From: Aphrocallistes beatrix
Lineage: Eukaryota; Porifera; Hexactinellida; Sceptrulophora; Aphrocallistidae
NCBI GenBank assembly: GCA_963281255.1
Contig: OY725499.1
Span: forward strand, 930,001-994,000
Length of the DNA: 64,000 nt
Direction: 5' to 3'
Under the pieces are notes generated by a model. That model was given only the letters and a program-made list of their open reading frames with translations, was not told the origin of the DNA and ran no database searches. The position numbers were made by a program, and so were the translations under genes. Shown piece by piece: positions 23,763-35,625 of this stretch (positions within the stretch are counted from its first letter, which is position 1; every line of letters starts with the position of its first letter).

Positions 23763-24296
23763 TCCTTACTATTAAAACTCGATTAATGTGTATATATATA
23801 TACAAGCGCGCTTCGCTTGCTTGCGCTGCGCGGCTGGCGGACACTTTGTGTCCGCCGGAGGCTCCCTTCGGTCGCCTGAGGTCACATTGGTTAATTATAA
23901 GGGAGATAGCATCTATAAATATGTCTGTCCTACTGTTATAATCGATATCACTCGAAAAATCACCAAATTTGACAATATTAAATTTTTTTGATGAGTAATG
24001 ATGACGTCATAACAAAGTGATGAGTTATCATTTTTGATGATAGTTGCATCATATGTGAGGTATGATAGTATACAGATTCTATTAAAATTTCAGCCTTCTA
24101 TCTCCTATAATGGCTGAGTTATGCTCGAATAACTGTGTTGCTTAACTTTTAAAAATGTGACAATTACGTCATAATTCCATGATGAGTCGACATTTTGCTC
24201 CGAGCTCAGAACTTACTGGAGCCATAGCCAAAAAACTCCCACGTGCCAAAAATCAGCTTTCTGCGCCTGGCAGTTTCTTCAATCAATTCGTTACAG
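23763..24296 (-). repeat. High-copy GC-hairpin repeat, full copy
   Basis: Begins after CCTTACTATTAAAACTCGAT and a (TA)n tract. It has a GC-rich head with the hairpin GGCGGACAC...GTGTCCGCC, an AT-rich body with several TGACGTCAT-like palindromes, and ends at TTCTTCAATCAATTCGTTAC beside a second (TA)n. The best-preserved plus-strand copy is at 59098-59588. Confidence 0.85.
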
Positions 24297-24308
24297 ATAT
24301 ATATATAG

Positions 24309-24459
24309 ATATATATATCCTTACTATTAAAACTCGATGATTGTATATATATATATATATATATATATACAAGCGCGCTTCGCGCTTGCTTGCGCTGCGC
24401 TGCTGGCGGACACTTCGTGTCCGCCAGCCGCGCAGCGCAAGCAAGCGAAGCGCGCTTGT
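24309..24459. repeat. Head-to-head GC-hairpin heads forming a 91-nt hairpin
   Basis: 24369-24459 reads from ACAAGCGCGCTT to AAGCGCGCTTGT as a nearly perfect inverted repeat, with arms of about 43 nt around a TTCG-type turn. It is preceded by another CCTTACTATTAAAACTCGAT plus (TA)n block. Confidence 0.85.
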
Positions 24460-25394
24460 AGTAATAATATAGTATCGATTTAATATAGTATCAATTTCCA
24501 AAGTGCGAACAATGTCTTTGTGAGCAGATAAGACCACACAATAGTCGTTTGACTGTTTCTCTCAAGTATATGTGTGGATTCTACGCAACAGATTGAATGA
24601 ATGCTTTGCCTTACATGTGCTCACAGGCAGGCGCGCACATACGCCTGAATCGAGAGTTGGTCACCTAAGCTGGAAGAATCATAGTCTCGTTTAGACATTG
24701 TTAATAATTATGTGGTGATTTTGACACACCAAAAAATTCTTCACATGAATTTTGAAACTTTCAAATCGACCCATTTCAACGAATCCTTCATTTTGGAATT
24801 GTTGAGTTTGTCAGTCGAAAAAGGAATCTCCTGCACACGTGAAGATGATTTTTACCCTGCGTATAATTTTAAACATACTAGAGTACTATTAACTTCTGTA
24901 TTTACAAATATAAGCACCAATATGCCATCATTCAAAAAATATACCTATTGCTTGTAAAGTAGAAAATATACCTAATGCAAACCAATTCCAAATTTATCAG
25001 AATCAATACCATAATATCCTTAATTTAAAACTCGATTGAAATATATATACATATATACAGTACCAGGACAAAAGTATTCGACCACCATAGAAACAGCCAT
25101 ACAAATAGTATTAAAGTGGGTCTATTCATAAAGGAATATGTACTCAAACTGTAAGGAATACGTACTCTATTTTTTATTTCAAATTCGTAAACTACACATC
25201 CTAATTACTCATAATTGATAGCCTCAGCTTAATTACTAACTCCCAGTTAATAAATATCAACATTTGATACTTGATGCTACTTGTCCCAAGTCACAGCCAT
25301 TATATATGATGGCGTTTAGTGACACAAAGTGGCATAGGTTGATAATTTTCTACATAAGAATAAGTATTTGAGTTGAAACTCTCAATTATGAATA
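24460..25394. other. No gene; Tc1-like MITE end near 25058
   Basis: 25064-25110 (CAGTACCAGGACAAAAGTATTC) resembles the Tc1-like MITE ends at 25881 and 27896, but no right end is seen. An 81-codon open frame at 24712-24957 has no recognisable feature. Confidence 0.45.
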
Positions 25395-25826
25395 ATTGCT
25401 TGCGCTGCGCGGCTGGCGGACACTTGTCCACCGGAGGCTCCCTTCGGTAGCCTGTGGTCACATTGGTTAATTAGAATGGAATTAGCATCTCTAAATATGT
25501 CTGTGCTACTGTGATGATCGATATCACTCGAAAAATCACCAAATTTGTCAATTTTAAAATTTTTGATGATAGTTGCATCATATGTGAGGTATGTTAGTAT
25601 ACATATCCTATTAAAGTTTCAGCCTTCTATCTCCTATAACGACTGAGTTATGCTCGAATAACTCTGTTGCTTAACTTTTAAAAATGTGACAATGACGTCA
25701 TAATTCCATGATGTGTCTACATTTTGCTCTGAGCTCAGAACTTACTGGAGCCATAGCCAAAAGACTCCCACATGCCAAAAATTAGCTTTCTATGACTGGC
25801 AGTTTCTTCAATCAATTCGTTACATA
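25395..25826 (-). repeat. High-copy GC-hairpin repeat, copy with internal deletion
   Basis: Same order as 23763-24296 but lacking part of the body after 25560. It is followed by the TTACTATTAAAACTCGATTA block. Confidence 0.85.
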
Positions 25827-25880
25827 CATCCTTACTATTAAAACTCGATTATTGTTTGTTTGTTTGTGCATATGTGTATA

Positions 25881-26331
25881 CACTAACCGGACAAAAGTAA
25901 TTGTACACTATATTATTCCCCATACAAATAGTACTAAATTGGCTTTTTCATGAAGTATTCAAACTAAGAGCTATTAAGAGTCTGATTTAAGATTTGAAAT
26001 CTTCACATTCGAATTAGTAATAGTTGAAGATTTCTAATAAATTGTTCAACCCAATGAATAAAATTATCAACCTGTGACACAAGTTATGTATAGTGATAAA
26101 AATGGACATATGTGGCACAAAGTGGCAGTGATTAATGATTTGAAAACATTGGGAATTAACAATTGATTAGGAATTTCGTGCAATAACTAATTCGAATGCG
26201 AAGATTTCGAATTTGAAACCCGGTTAGTTATCACTTACCGTTTCGGAGTTTTAATCTTCATGAATAGACCCATTTCAGTGTTAAATGCACTTGAGATAAT
26301 GAAGTGTGCAAATATTTTTGGCCGGGTAGTG
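25881..26331. mobile_element. Tc1-like MITE (TA target)
   Basis: Left end CACTAACCGGACAAAAGTA and right end GGCCGGGTAGTG, with TA on both sides. Non-coding fold-back with degenerate inner arms. Confidence 0.75.
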
Positions 26332-26341
26332 TATACGTATA

Positions 26342-26849
26342 TTTAGAGATGATATATCCCGTTTAATTAACCAATGTCATCTCCAGGCGACCGAAGGGAG
26401 CCTCCGGCGGACACGAAGTGTCTGCCAAACGCGCAGCGCAAGCAAGCGAAGCGCGCTTGTATCTATCTATCTATCTGTAACGAATTGATTGAAGAAACTG
26501 CCGGTCATAGAAAGCTGATTTTTAGCATGTGGGAGTATTTTGGCTATGGCTCCACTAAGTTCTGAGCTCAGAGCAAAATGTTGACTCATCATGGAATTAT
26601 GACGTCATTGTCACATTTAAAAAAGTTAAGCAATACAGTTATTCGAGCATAACTCAGCCATTATAGGAGATACGAGTAGAAGGCTGAAATTTTAATAGTA
26701 TCTGCATTCAAACATATTTCACATATGGTACAACTCTCATCCAAATATGATATATTAGTAGATTATAACATTAGGACAGACGAATTTGGAGATTTTATTT
26801 CCCATATAATTAACCAATGTGACCCCAGGCGACCGAAGGGAGCCTCCGG

Positions 26850-26852
<3 letters not shown>
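26342..26852 (+). repeat. High-copy GC-hairpin repeat, tail plus a second copy in tandem
   Basis: 26342-26462 is the 3' tail of one copy ending in GAAGCGCGCTTGT. After a (CTAT)n tract, 26476-26852 is a second copy starting CTGTAACGAATTGATTGAAG. Confidence 0.85.
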
Positions 26853-26880
<28 letters not shown>

Positions 26881-26884
<4 letters not shown>

Positions 26885-27044
26885 GGACTCGGTTAGTACG
26901 TACTCGGGATACAACGTACTTCGGCTTAGTACATACGTAGTCGTTTCTCTGAACCAGAATTAATTTATATGATATAGATTCCTATGTAATATCAACTCGG
27001 TTAGTACGTACTTACGGATAGTACGTACTAACCGAGTTCTACTG
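26881..27044. mobile_element. pogo/Tigger-like MITE in a (TA)n tract
   Basis: Ends AGTAGGACTCGGTTAGTACG and CGTACTAACCGAGTTCTACTG form an inverted repeat and are flanked by (TA)n. Confidence 0.75.
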
Positions 27045-27238
27045 TATACATATATATATATATATATATATATTAAATTATTAATCGAGTTTTAATAGTA
27101 AGGATGTGTAGATTACGAATTTAAACAAAAAAATAGAGTATTTTCTACTGTTTAAGGACATGTTCCTTTTTTAAAAGATCTAATTTAATACTATTTGTAT
27201 GGAAGTTTTCGTGGTGGTCGAATAGTTTTGTCCGGGTA

Positions 27239-27270
<32 letters not shown>

Positions 27271-27275
<5 letters not shown>

Positions 27276-27732
27276 TGATTTTTGGCATGTGGGAGTCTTT
27301 TGGCTATGGCTCCACTAAGTTGTGAGCTCAGACCAAAATGTCGGCTCATCATGGAATTATGACGCGTCATTGTCACCTTTTTAATAATTAGAAATTTCAG
27401 TTATTCTACTATAACTCTGCCATTTTAGGCGATAGAAGGCTGAAATTTTAATAGAATGTGTATATTAATATACTTCACATATGATGTAACTATCATCAAA
27501 AAATGATGACTTACGCTCTGTTGTGACGCCATCATCGCGCATCAAAATTTTTAAAATTGACAAATTCGGTGATTTTTCGAGCGATATCGATTATAACAGT
27601 AAGACAGACGTATTTAGAGATGTTATCTCCCATTAAAATTAAATAATGGTATCCACAAGCGCCCTAAGGGCGCCTCTGGCGGACATTTGTGTCCGCCAGC
27701 CTCGCAGCGCAAGCAAGCGAAGTGCGCTTGTA
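27271..27732 (+). repeat. High-copy GC-hairpin repeat
   Basis: Body and GC head as in 59098-59588, lacking the first 30 bases. Ends AAGCGAAGTGCGCTTGTA. Confidence 0.85.
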
Positions 27733-27895
27733 CTTAAAATACTTAATATACATAATATGGTAGAATGGTGTGGAAACAGCAAAATTAAAAAACCTCAAAT
27801 ATCCAAGGATAATGTGACCAATGAAATCCCTATACCTTACTTCCTATTTACCATTGATATATTTAATACCAATATGATTAATAGTTTGATATATA

Positions 27896-28374
27896 CTCTA
27901 ACCGGACAAAAGTATTTGAAATCCTTACTATTTTCCATCATAATCAGTTATAAAGTGGTTCTGTTCATGAGTGAAATGTTGTCAAACTATTACTGATATT
28001 GTAATTTCGATTTCAAATTCATATTCTACATATTCGAGTTACTCAGGTTAGATGCTTTCTATTGATGTATTCATTTCCAAGGCTAAGATGCATCAAACTG
28101 TTCCACTTTGTGCCACTCCACGTCATCATGCCTAACGGTAATGGGAGTGAAAAGTGGCACAAAGTGACATAGATGATAATAATTCAACTTATGGATGTAT
28201 ATAGCAATAGAAGGCTTCAAACCTGAGTAATTCGAATGTGTAGAATATGAATTTGAAATCGAAATTCCAGTATCTGTCACAGTTTGATTACGCCTCTCTC
28301 CATGAATAGACCCACTTTATGATTAGTTAAGATGGAAAATAGTAAGGATTTCAAATACTTTTGTCCGGTTAGAG
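27896..28374. mobile_element. Tc1-like MITE with long perfect ends
   Basis: Left CTCTAACCGGACAAAAGTAT and right ATACTTTTGTCCGGTTAGAG are exact complements and continue inward for about 45 bp. TATA flanks both sides. Non-coding. Confidence 0.88.
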
Positions 28375-28536
28375 TATAGTAACAAACTGGCTATACTCAA
28401 CGATCGTATCCACTGAGAGTCGACTGTTCAGGTACTTAGAAGTCCATGCTATAGTATTCAACATGGGTTGTATATCTCTATGGATCTTTTTGGATTGTGA
28501 TGGCTTCTGTAGGGGTAATATATAAAGAGAACGAGT

Positions 28537-29268
28537 TTATCATAGCAGCGGATTCGAAGTCACACTTAATCGCTTAAAACTCGAAAAGTATTCGTCCTAG
28601 ATCATAATAATTATACCAGTGGAAAGAAAAGAGCTGGTGTTTTTCATTTTTAAGTCAAAATTTTTAAATTTTCACAAAATGAGTGAGCAGTGACAAATCA
28701 AATTTAGGTCACAGTTTTTGGTTAATATCTCATGAAATATTTATGATACAAACATTTCCTTTAAACTACGTTTATTTCAGCCTTTGTGTATTTGATGTTT
28801 CAAATTTCAAATTAAAATATAAATTTTTGAATGAATTATTAATATCTGAATTTTACATTATAATAATGTGATATCACCGGATTGTACAAGTAGTATCTAT
28901 CAATAATCTCTTCTTTTAATAAATCACTAGATAATATTTGGAGATTTTCTTTGTTGTCCGTTCCTAGCAATGACCTGGAATGTTGAAAAATTCTGATCCC
29001 CAAATTTTGGAGTGACCATATCGAGTAACCCTTGTTCTTCTCGGCTAGGTAAATATTTCATGAGATATTAACCAAAAACTGTGACTTAAATTTGATTTGT
29101 CACTGCTCACTCATTTTGTGAAAATTTAAAATTTTTGACTTAAAAATGAAATATACCAACTCTTTTCTTTCCACTGGTATAATTATTTTGATCTAGGACG
29201 AATACCTTTCGAGTTTTAAGCGATTAAGTATGACTTCGAATCCGCAGCTGAATCCGCTGCTAAGATAA
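28537..29268. repeat. Fold-back element, arms about 220 bp
   Basis: Ends TTATCATAGCAGCGGATTC and GAATCCGCTGCTAAGATAA. The arms pair over about 28537-28755 and 29050-29268, with a non-coding centre. Confidence 0.85.
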
Positions 29269-29297
29269 CAATCGCTAAATGGAAACTGGTTTTAAAC

Positions 29298-31037
29298 CCA
29301 CGGACTTCGAAAATACACGGACTTTCAACTACTTTTTACACAAAATTAGCGTAGGCTGAAAATTAATATCGATAAGTTACTTTTGGTACTTTTGGCATCA
29401 CATTTTTGGTGATATATGTATTATTGTTGAATAGGAAGTAGCATATGGTGATTTCATTGGTCATAATAGAATACTTGAAATACTTGTGGTTTTTCTAGTT
29501 TCTGCGGTTTTATCACCTTCCCATATATGGTAATTCTGTTAATAATTCGTAATTAGTTAGAGTTAGACATGTAAAATGTACTATTGTTGAATAGGATGTC
29601 AAATATAAGGCGTCATTTGAGCGTATCGACTGGTCTTTGGCATGTCTGGCCATAGCCTACTGTATACAAGGCCTCACAGTAATTTGCGGATTTGAGACTA
29701 GGGATGCGGTAGAAGATGGTCGAACTAATACATGAGATGCCTTAAATCATTAACAGAGCACAATAGAGCTTAGGAATGTATTACCAGCATATATAAATAT
29801 GGTGTCAAAGTACCCATATCCGTCGTTAAAATTTAGGTTAGTCAACATTTGATTGCGCAATAGGTTATATTTGTGACAAATTTGGTAATTTTCAGAGGCC
29901 GTTTGGGGCACTTCTAAGTGCTTTTATTATAATTTTTTTCGTAGAGAACTAAGATGTGAATGGGTTAATTAATACGAAAAAATTTTTGGAATTTTTTTGA
30001 TGGAGTGTTGCCACATTCCAGTGTTGCTATGGAAACGTGTTTTGGTTAGTAGGGTTATATCTTGAAAACTGCAATAGCTAGACATTCAAATATAATTCCA
30101 TTTGATATCGACTATACTACTTCCTATTAAGCGATGATAAAATTTCGACGTCTAAATTCAATGGCATACGAGATATTCGACAAATTACCAAATGTGACCA
30201 TATAAATTATATTATCGCTTAATAGGAAGTAGTATAGTCGATATCAAATGGAATTATATTTGAATGTCTAGCTATTGCAATTTTCAAGATATAACCCCCT
30301 ACTGACCAAAACACGTTTCCATAGCAATACTGGAATGTAGCAACATTCCATCAAAAAAATCCAAATTTTCGTATTAATTAACCCATTCACATCTTAGTTC
30401 TATGCGAAAAATTATAATAAAAGTACTTAGAAGTGCCCCTAAACGGCCTCTGAAAATTACCAAATTTGTCACAAATATAACCTATTGCGCAATCATATGT
30501 TGACTAACCTAAATTTTAATATGGGTACTTTGACACCATATTTATATATGCTGGTAATACATTCCTAACTCTATTGTACTGTTAACGATTTAAGGCATCT
30601 CATGTATTAGTTCAACCATCTTCTACCACATTCCTAGTCTCAAATCCGCAAGTTACTGTGAGGCCTTATATACAGTAGGCTATGGCCAGACATACCAAAG
30701 ACCAGTCGATACGCTCAAATGACGCCTTATATTTGACATCCTATTCAACAATAGTACATTTTACATGTCTTACTCTAACTAATTACGAATTATTAACAGA
30801 ATTATCATATATGGGAAGGTGATAAAACCGCAGAAACTAGAAAAACCACAAATATTTCAAGTATTCTATTATGACCAATGAAATCACCATATGCTACTTC
30901 CTATTCAACAATAATGCATATATCACCAAAAATGTGATGCTAAATGTACCAAAGTAACTCATCGATATTAATTTTCAGTCTACGCTAATTTCACCGTAAA
31001 ACGAAGTTGAAAGTCCGTGTATTTTAGAAGTCCGTGG
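29298..31037. repeat. Giant palindrome, about 1.74 kb, arms about 840 bp
   Basis: Starts CCACGGACTTCGAAAATACA and ends with AGTCCGTGG. The two arms pair almost continuously up to a roughly 65-nt loop near 30140-30205. There is no coding frame in either arm. A relative lies at 32092-33080. Confidence 0.9.
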
Positions 31038-31247
31038 TTCATGTGAGAACCAATCAATTATCAGGTTTTTATAATGCGATTTATACGATTCTATTTTTCA
31101 TATAAATGATTGATTATAGCACATAATATCACATACTTGTACCTCAATTGTTGTTAACGTTTCCTTTTATCATAAACAGTTTCACTATTAACCATAGATG
31201 AACGACATTTTTAGTAAGGAATTAGAAAAGCAATCGACCGTTTCTTA

Positions 31248-31318
31248 AATATTAAGGCACCCACAGGGCTACTTTGCGGACACGCAGTGTCTGCAAGCGA
31301 AGCGCGCTTGTATATACA
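31248..31318 (+). repeat. High-copy GC-hairpin repeat, 3' tail only
   Basis: Contains GCGGACACGCAGTGTCTGC and ends GAAGCGCGCTTGTATA. Confidence 0.75.
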
Positions 31319-31719
31319 CAGTGGAACCTGTATATAACGGTCACCCAACGGACTGGACAAAATTGGCCGTTATACTCAGGTGACCGTCATATACAGGTGA
31401 ATGTCTTAATCTCCAAAGGTATCAACGTAGTGCAATAAATATAAGTTTTTAGAAATCCATTACTTGAAGTAATTACATGAAACTTGTTTATCGTTCGTAA
31501 TAGGTCCGTTAATAAACACATAAAATGGTGAAAAAGGTGATGGCCGTTATACACAGTTTTTGGGTCAGTATGGGACTACAAATGGGTGGCCGCTGGCCGT
31601 GTTGAGCAGGTGACTGCTATACACAGGTTCAATATTATGGAATTTCTGACGGGACTGTTCATTGGTGACCGTTATAGACAGGTGACTGTTATATAGAGTG
31701 GCAGTTATATGTTCGACTG
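31319..31719. mobile_element. pogo/Tigger-like MITE, TATAACGG family
   Basis: Left CAGTGGAACCTGTATATAAC and right TTATATGTTCGACTG, then TA. Internal words GGCCGTTATA and TATACAGGTG recur in both orientations. Another copy is at 46828-47212. Confidence 0.82.
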
Positions 31720-31724
31720 TATAT

Positions 31725-32085
31725 CTATATCTGTAACGCATTTATTGAAGAAATTGCCAGGCACAGAAAGCTGATTTTTGGCAAGTGGGAGTCTATTGAC
31801 TATGGCTCTACTAAGTTCTGACCTCAGAGGAAAAAGTCGATTCATCATGGAATTATGACGTCATTTTCACCTTTTTTATAAATATTAATTTCTGTTTTTC
31901 TACTAAAACAGTCATTTTAGGTGATAGAGGATTGAAATTTTAATAAAATCTTTCTATTAATATATCTCAATTATGATGATGACTATCGTCAAAAAATGAT
32001 GATTTATCAGTCCGTAATGACGTCATCATTACTCATCAAAAGAAAAATTGACAACATATTTTCGAGTGATATCGATTATAACAGT
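31725..32085 (+). repeat. High-copy GC-hairpin repeat, 5' body only
   Basis: Starts CTGTAACGCATTTATTGAAG and stops in the body at GATTATAACAGTAAGACA, where the next palindrome begins. Confidence 0.8.
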
Positions 32086-32091
32086 AAGACA

Positions 32092-33080
32092 AGTCATAGC
32101 CTACTATATTCAGGCCTCAGAGTAACTTGCGAATTTGGGACTAGGGATGCAGTAGAAGATGGTTGAAGAAACATGAGCTGCCTTAAATCATTAACAAAGC
32201 ACAATAGAGTTTAGGAATGTATTACCAGCATATATAAATATGGTGTCAAAACACCCATATCCGTTAAAATTTAGATTAGTCATCAAATGATTGCGCAACA
32301 GGTTATATTTGGGTCAAATTTAGTGATTTTCAGAGGTCATTTAAGGGCACTTCTAAGTGTTTTTATTATAAAGTTTTTCCCATAGAACTGAGAAGTGAAT
32401 GTGTTAATACTAAAAATTTGGAATTTTTCATGGAATGTTCAATCATTCCAGTGTTGCTATGGAAACGTGTTTTGGTCAGTTGGGGCTATATCTTGAAAAC
32501 AGCGATAGCTAGACATTCAAATTTAATCCAATTTGATAGCAAATAGGTTAATTCCTATTAAGCTATAATACAATTTTTATGTCTTAATTCAATAATTTAC
32601 GAGTTATTAGACAATTTATCATATTGGTCACATTTGGTAATTTGTCGAATATCTCGTAAACCATTGAATTTAGATACATAAATTGTATTATAGCTAAATA
32701 GGAAGTAGCCTATTTGCTATCAAATGGGATTATAATTGAATGTCTAGCTATCGTTGTTTCCAAGATATAGCCCCAAACTGACCAAAACACGTTTCCATAG
32801 CAACACTGGAATGTAAGAACATTCCATGAAAAATTCCAAATTTTTAGTATTAACACATTCACTTCTCAGTTCTATGCGAAAAACCTTATAATGAAAACAC
32901 TTAGAAGTGCCCCAAAACAGCCTCTGAAAATCACTAAATTTGACCCAAATATAGCTTGTTGCGCAATCATTTGATGACTAATCTAAATTTCAACAACGGA
33001 TATGGGTGCTTGACACCATATTTATATATGCTGGTAATACATTCCTAAGCTCTATTGTGCTTTGTTAATGATTTAAGGCA
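32092..33080. repeat. Second giant palindrome, diverged copy of 29298-31037
   Basis: Arms pair over about 32190-33080 with the centre near 32615. Left arm words such as GGAATGTATTACCAGCATAT match the first palindrome. It keeps the central segment that the 29298 copy has lost on one arm. The right arm stops at ATTTAAGGCA, so it is truncated there. Confidence 0.88.
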
Positions 33081-33217
33081 ACGACCCACGTTTCACCGGA
33101 TTTAATATATCTAGGAGATAAAACACAAGTTATCATAATTAAATAAGACTTGATCAACACGAGTAGTAATTATCAGGAGTTCATAAAACTGGATACGTTT
33201 ATGTTGGTGTCTTTTTT

Positions 33218-33284
33218 GCAGCGATACTCTGCGGATACGCAGTGTCCGCAAGCCGCGTAGCACAAGCGAGCGAAGCGCGCTTAT
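33218..33284 (+). repeat. High-copy GC-hairpin repeat, 3' tail only
   Basis: GC-rich tail with GTGTCCGCAAGCCGCG, ending GAAGCGCGCTTATTA. Confidence 0.7.
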
Positions 33285-33493
33285 TAATGAATTCACTGTA
33301 GAAATATGTTCAGTAACTGATAAAATTGTTTTGGAAGTAGATAGAATGTACCATCAGCTTGTATTAGTGTTTCTGAATCAAATTGTAGTGTATTATACTA
33401 CTTTGCGACTCATGAACCCCTTACTGCAAACTCTCCACTGATAGTTTTATTGATTGCGAATGTTAATTAGATTGTAAAATTTAGGGTGTTATA

Positions 33494-33942
33494 AAAATTC
33501 AAAAGTTTGAATCTTTAGATGCACACCCTTCAAATAGTTTACTTTGATCACCAACAGTTCAAAATAAAAAGTTCAAGGAATTTGGAGATGTTTTAGCGAT
33601 CCCGCAACGTTGGCTCGCCTCGCTGCAGATTTACAATGGGATTTGTCTGGTTTGGGGCTTAAAATAGCAAAGACATGCTTCTGATCTAGGCAACCGCAAC
33701 TTTGTACTGAGGTATTTGGGAGTGGTTTTAGATCAGCTAATAATACACTTTGATGGGTTAAAATCTACTGGGTCGGAGATATTAGTGAAAACAGTTGGGA
33801 CCACTCGTAATTATTCATTAATGGTCCCAACTGTTTTCACTAAAATTATCTCCAAATGGCTTGATGTTTTTGTGGCGAACTTTGGTGATCAAAGAAAACT
33901 ATTTGAAGGGTCTGCATCTAAAGATTCAAACTTTTGAATTTT
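33494..33942. repeat. Fold-back element with nested inner hairpin
   Basis: Outer arms AATTCAAAAGTTTGAATC... and its complement. An inner perfect pair (AGTGAAAACAGTTGGGACCA and complement) lies at about 33784-33844. The 73-codon open frame at 33716 runs through the hairpin and is not a gene. Confidence 0.8.
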
Positions 33943-34398
33943 TTTAATCTATTGTATATTCTTCACCACAATTGCTTAATAAAACAATAGCCTCTTCGCA
34001 TCCTGAGGTATATTTGGCGTATTCAATCTTCGCCTTTTATACATGGGATTCTCCAAGGTTACAAAGATTTACTCATTTTATAGTTTTTCAACTCAATTAC
34101 TCTATTTTAAAGCTAAAATATTTCGACCCGTGACACCTAGTGCCACTAACGCCATCATATATAGTGGCATTAATTTATGGTATGTGGCACAATGAAGTAG
34201 ATGTTCAAATATTTATGTTTGAAGTAGAGTAATTGAGTTGAAAGACTATACAATGAGTAAATCGAGTGTGTAAATATGAACTATAAGCCAAATTTAGTCA
34301 AACTGTTACTGATTTATTAATATTGACTCCCAAAATGGATACGATTTATACAATTTGTATGGGTATTATTGGGGTGTACGAATACTTTTGTTAAGGCA

Positions 34399-34446
<48 letters not shown>
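33943..34446. other. Tc1-like MITE remnant and (TA)n tract
   Basis: 34130-34395 has inverted words around TGGCACAA and ends GTACGAATACTTTTGTTAAG, a Tc1-like end. The matching left end is lost. No gene. Confidence 0.5.
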
Positions 34447-34842
34447 GCTACGAACTGATTTAAGAAACTGCCAGGCCCAGAAAGCTGATTTTTGGCATGT
34501 GTCTTTTGGCTATTTCGAATATCATATTTTCAGATCGATATGATAAATTCTTTGTTTACATTTGTTTACAATAGATAGATGAAGTAAACAAATTACAAAA
34601 ATAGGCTAGAGACTAGCTTCCAACGGTTGACATGGGGTTTCTAGGGGTGTAGAATTCGAATATTATATTTTCAGATCGATATGAGTAATTATTGGTTAAC
34701 TTTTGTTTAAAATATTTATACATAAATAAAAAGAATAAAAAAAAAATGGGCCAGATTGAGTAACTCCAGGCGCCCGCAAGGCGACTCGCAGACACGCAGT
34801 GTCAGTAAGCCGCGCAGCGCAAGTAAGCGAAGCGCACTTGTA
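34447..34842 (+). repeat. High-copy GC-hairpin repeat, 5' and 3' parts separated by unrelated DNA
   Basis: 34447-34507 is the 5' start and 34767-34842 is the 3' GC tail. The body between has been replaced by AT-rich DNA containing a direct repeat (ATATTTTCAGATCGATATGA, at about 34523 and 34663). Confidence 0.65.
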
Positions 34843-35007
34843 AATATTATTCACAGACATATACGTGAGATTTTTTCGACGGCCTTCTATTATTTCTTAG
34901 ATTAACATGTATGCAAATATTGAAAGAACTGGCAAATCAACAAAATGAAAAACAAATTTATCCTTACTATTAAAACTCGATTAATGTATATATGTGTGTA
35001 TATATAT

Positions 35008-35625
35008 GGGATACAGACAAATGACTACAAGACAAATGACTACAGGACAAATGGGTATAGGACAAATGGGTACACGGACAAATGGGTACATGGACAAATG
35101 GGTACACGTACAAATGGGTACATAAACTGTAAACTATCTTACAGTATTAGTTGTTGATAACATTGTATTTAATGCTGTTAAAGGATTACAAATATCAAGT
35201 GAGAGTAATAGATAAGTAAGTGCATGGGGAAAATGTGTGAAAAAGTTAATTAACTAAGCGTAAATCTGTGAGCAACTCCTTTCAAAAAGTCCATAGGGGA
35301 TCGATGAATTATGTTTCAAACTTCTCAACTATCTTTTGGTGTCATTATGACACCAAATTGTTTGGTCTACAAGTATATGTGTTTATGTGCAAATCAAACA
35401 TGAAAATTCTTATTAATAGGAATCAGTATATATAAATTGAATATTTCAGTAGCGGTGATAACACCTTGAACATTGAATAATAGGATAAAAGATTCATTTT
35501 TGAAACCATTTATGTACCCATTTGTCCGTGTACCCATTTGTCCTGTAGTCATTTGTCCATGTAGCCATTTGTCTGTAGCTATTTGTCCTGTAGTCATTTG
35601 TCTTGTAGTCATTTGTCTGTATCCC
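35008..35625. repeat. Fold-back whose arms are 15-bp tandem repeats
   Basis: Ends GGGATACAGACAAATGACTA and its complement, inside (TA)n. Each arm is about eight units of a GGACAAATGGGTACA-type 15-mer in inverted orientation. The centre (35130-35505) is non-coding. Confidence 0.88.

Noticed and set aside
27646..27996. 116-codon open frame
   Set aside because: It runs from a high-copy repeat tail through spacer into a Tc1-like MITE end; not a gene.
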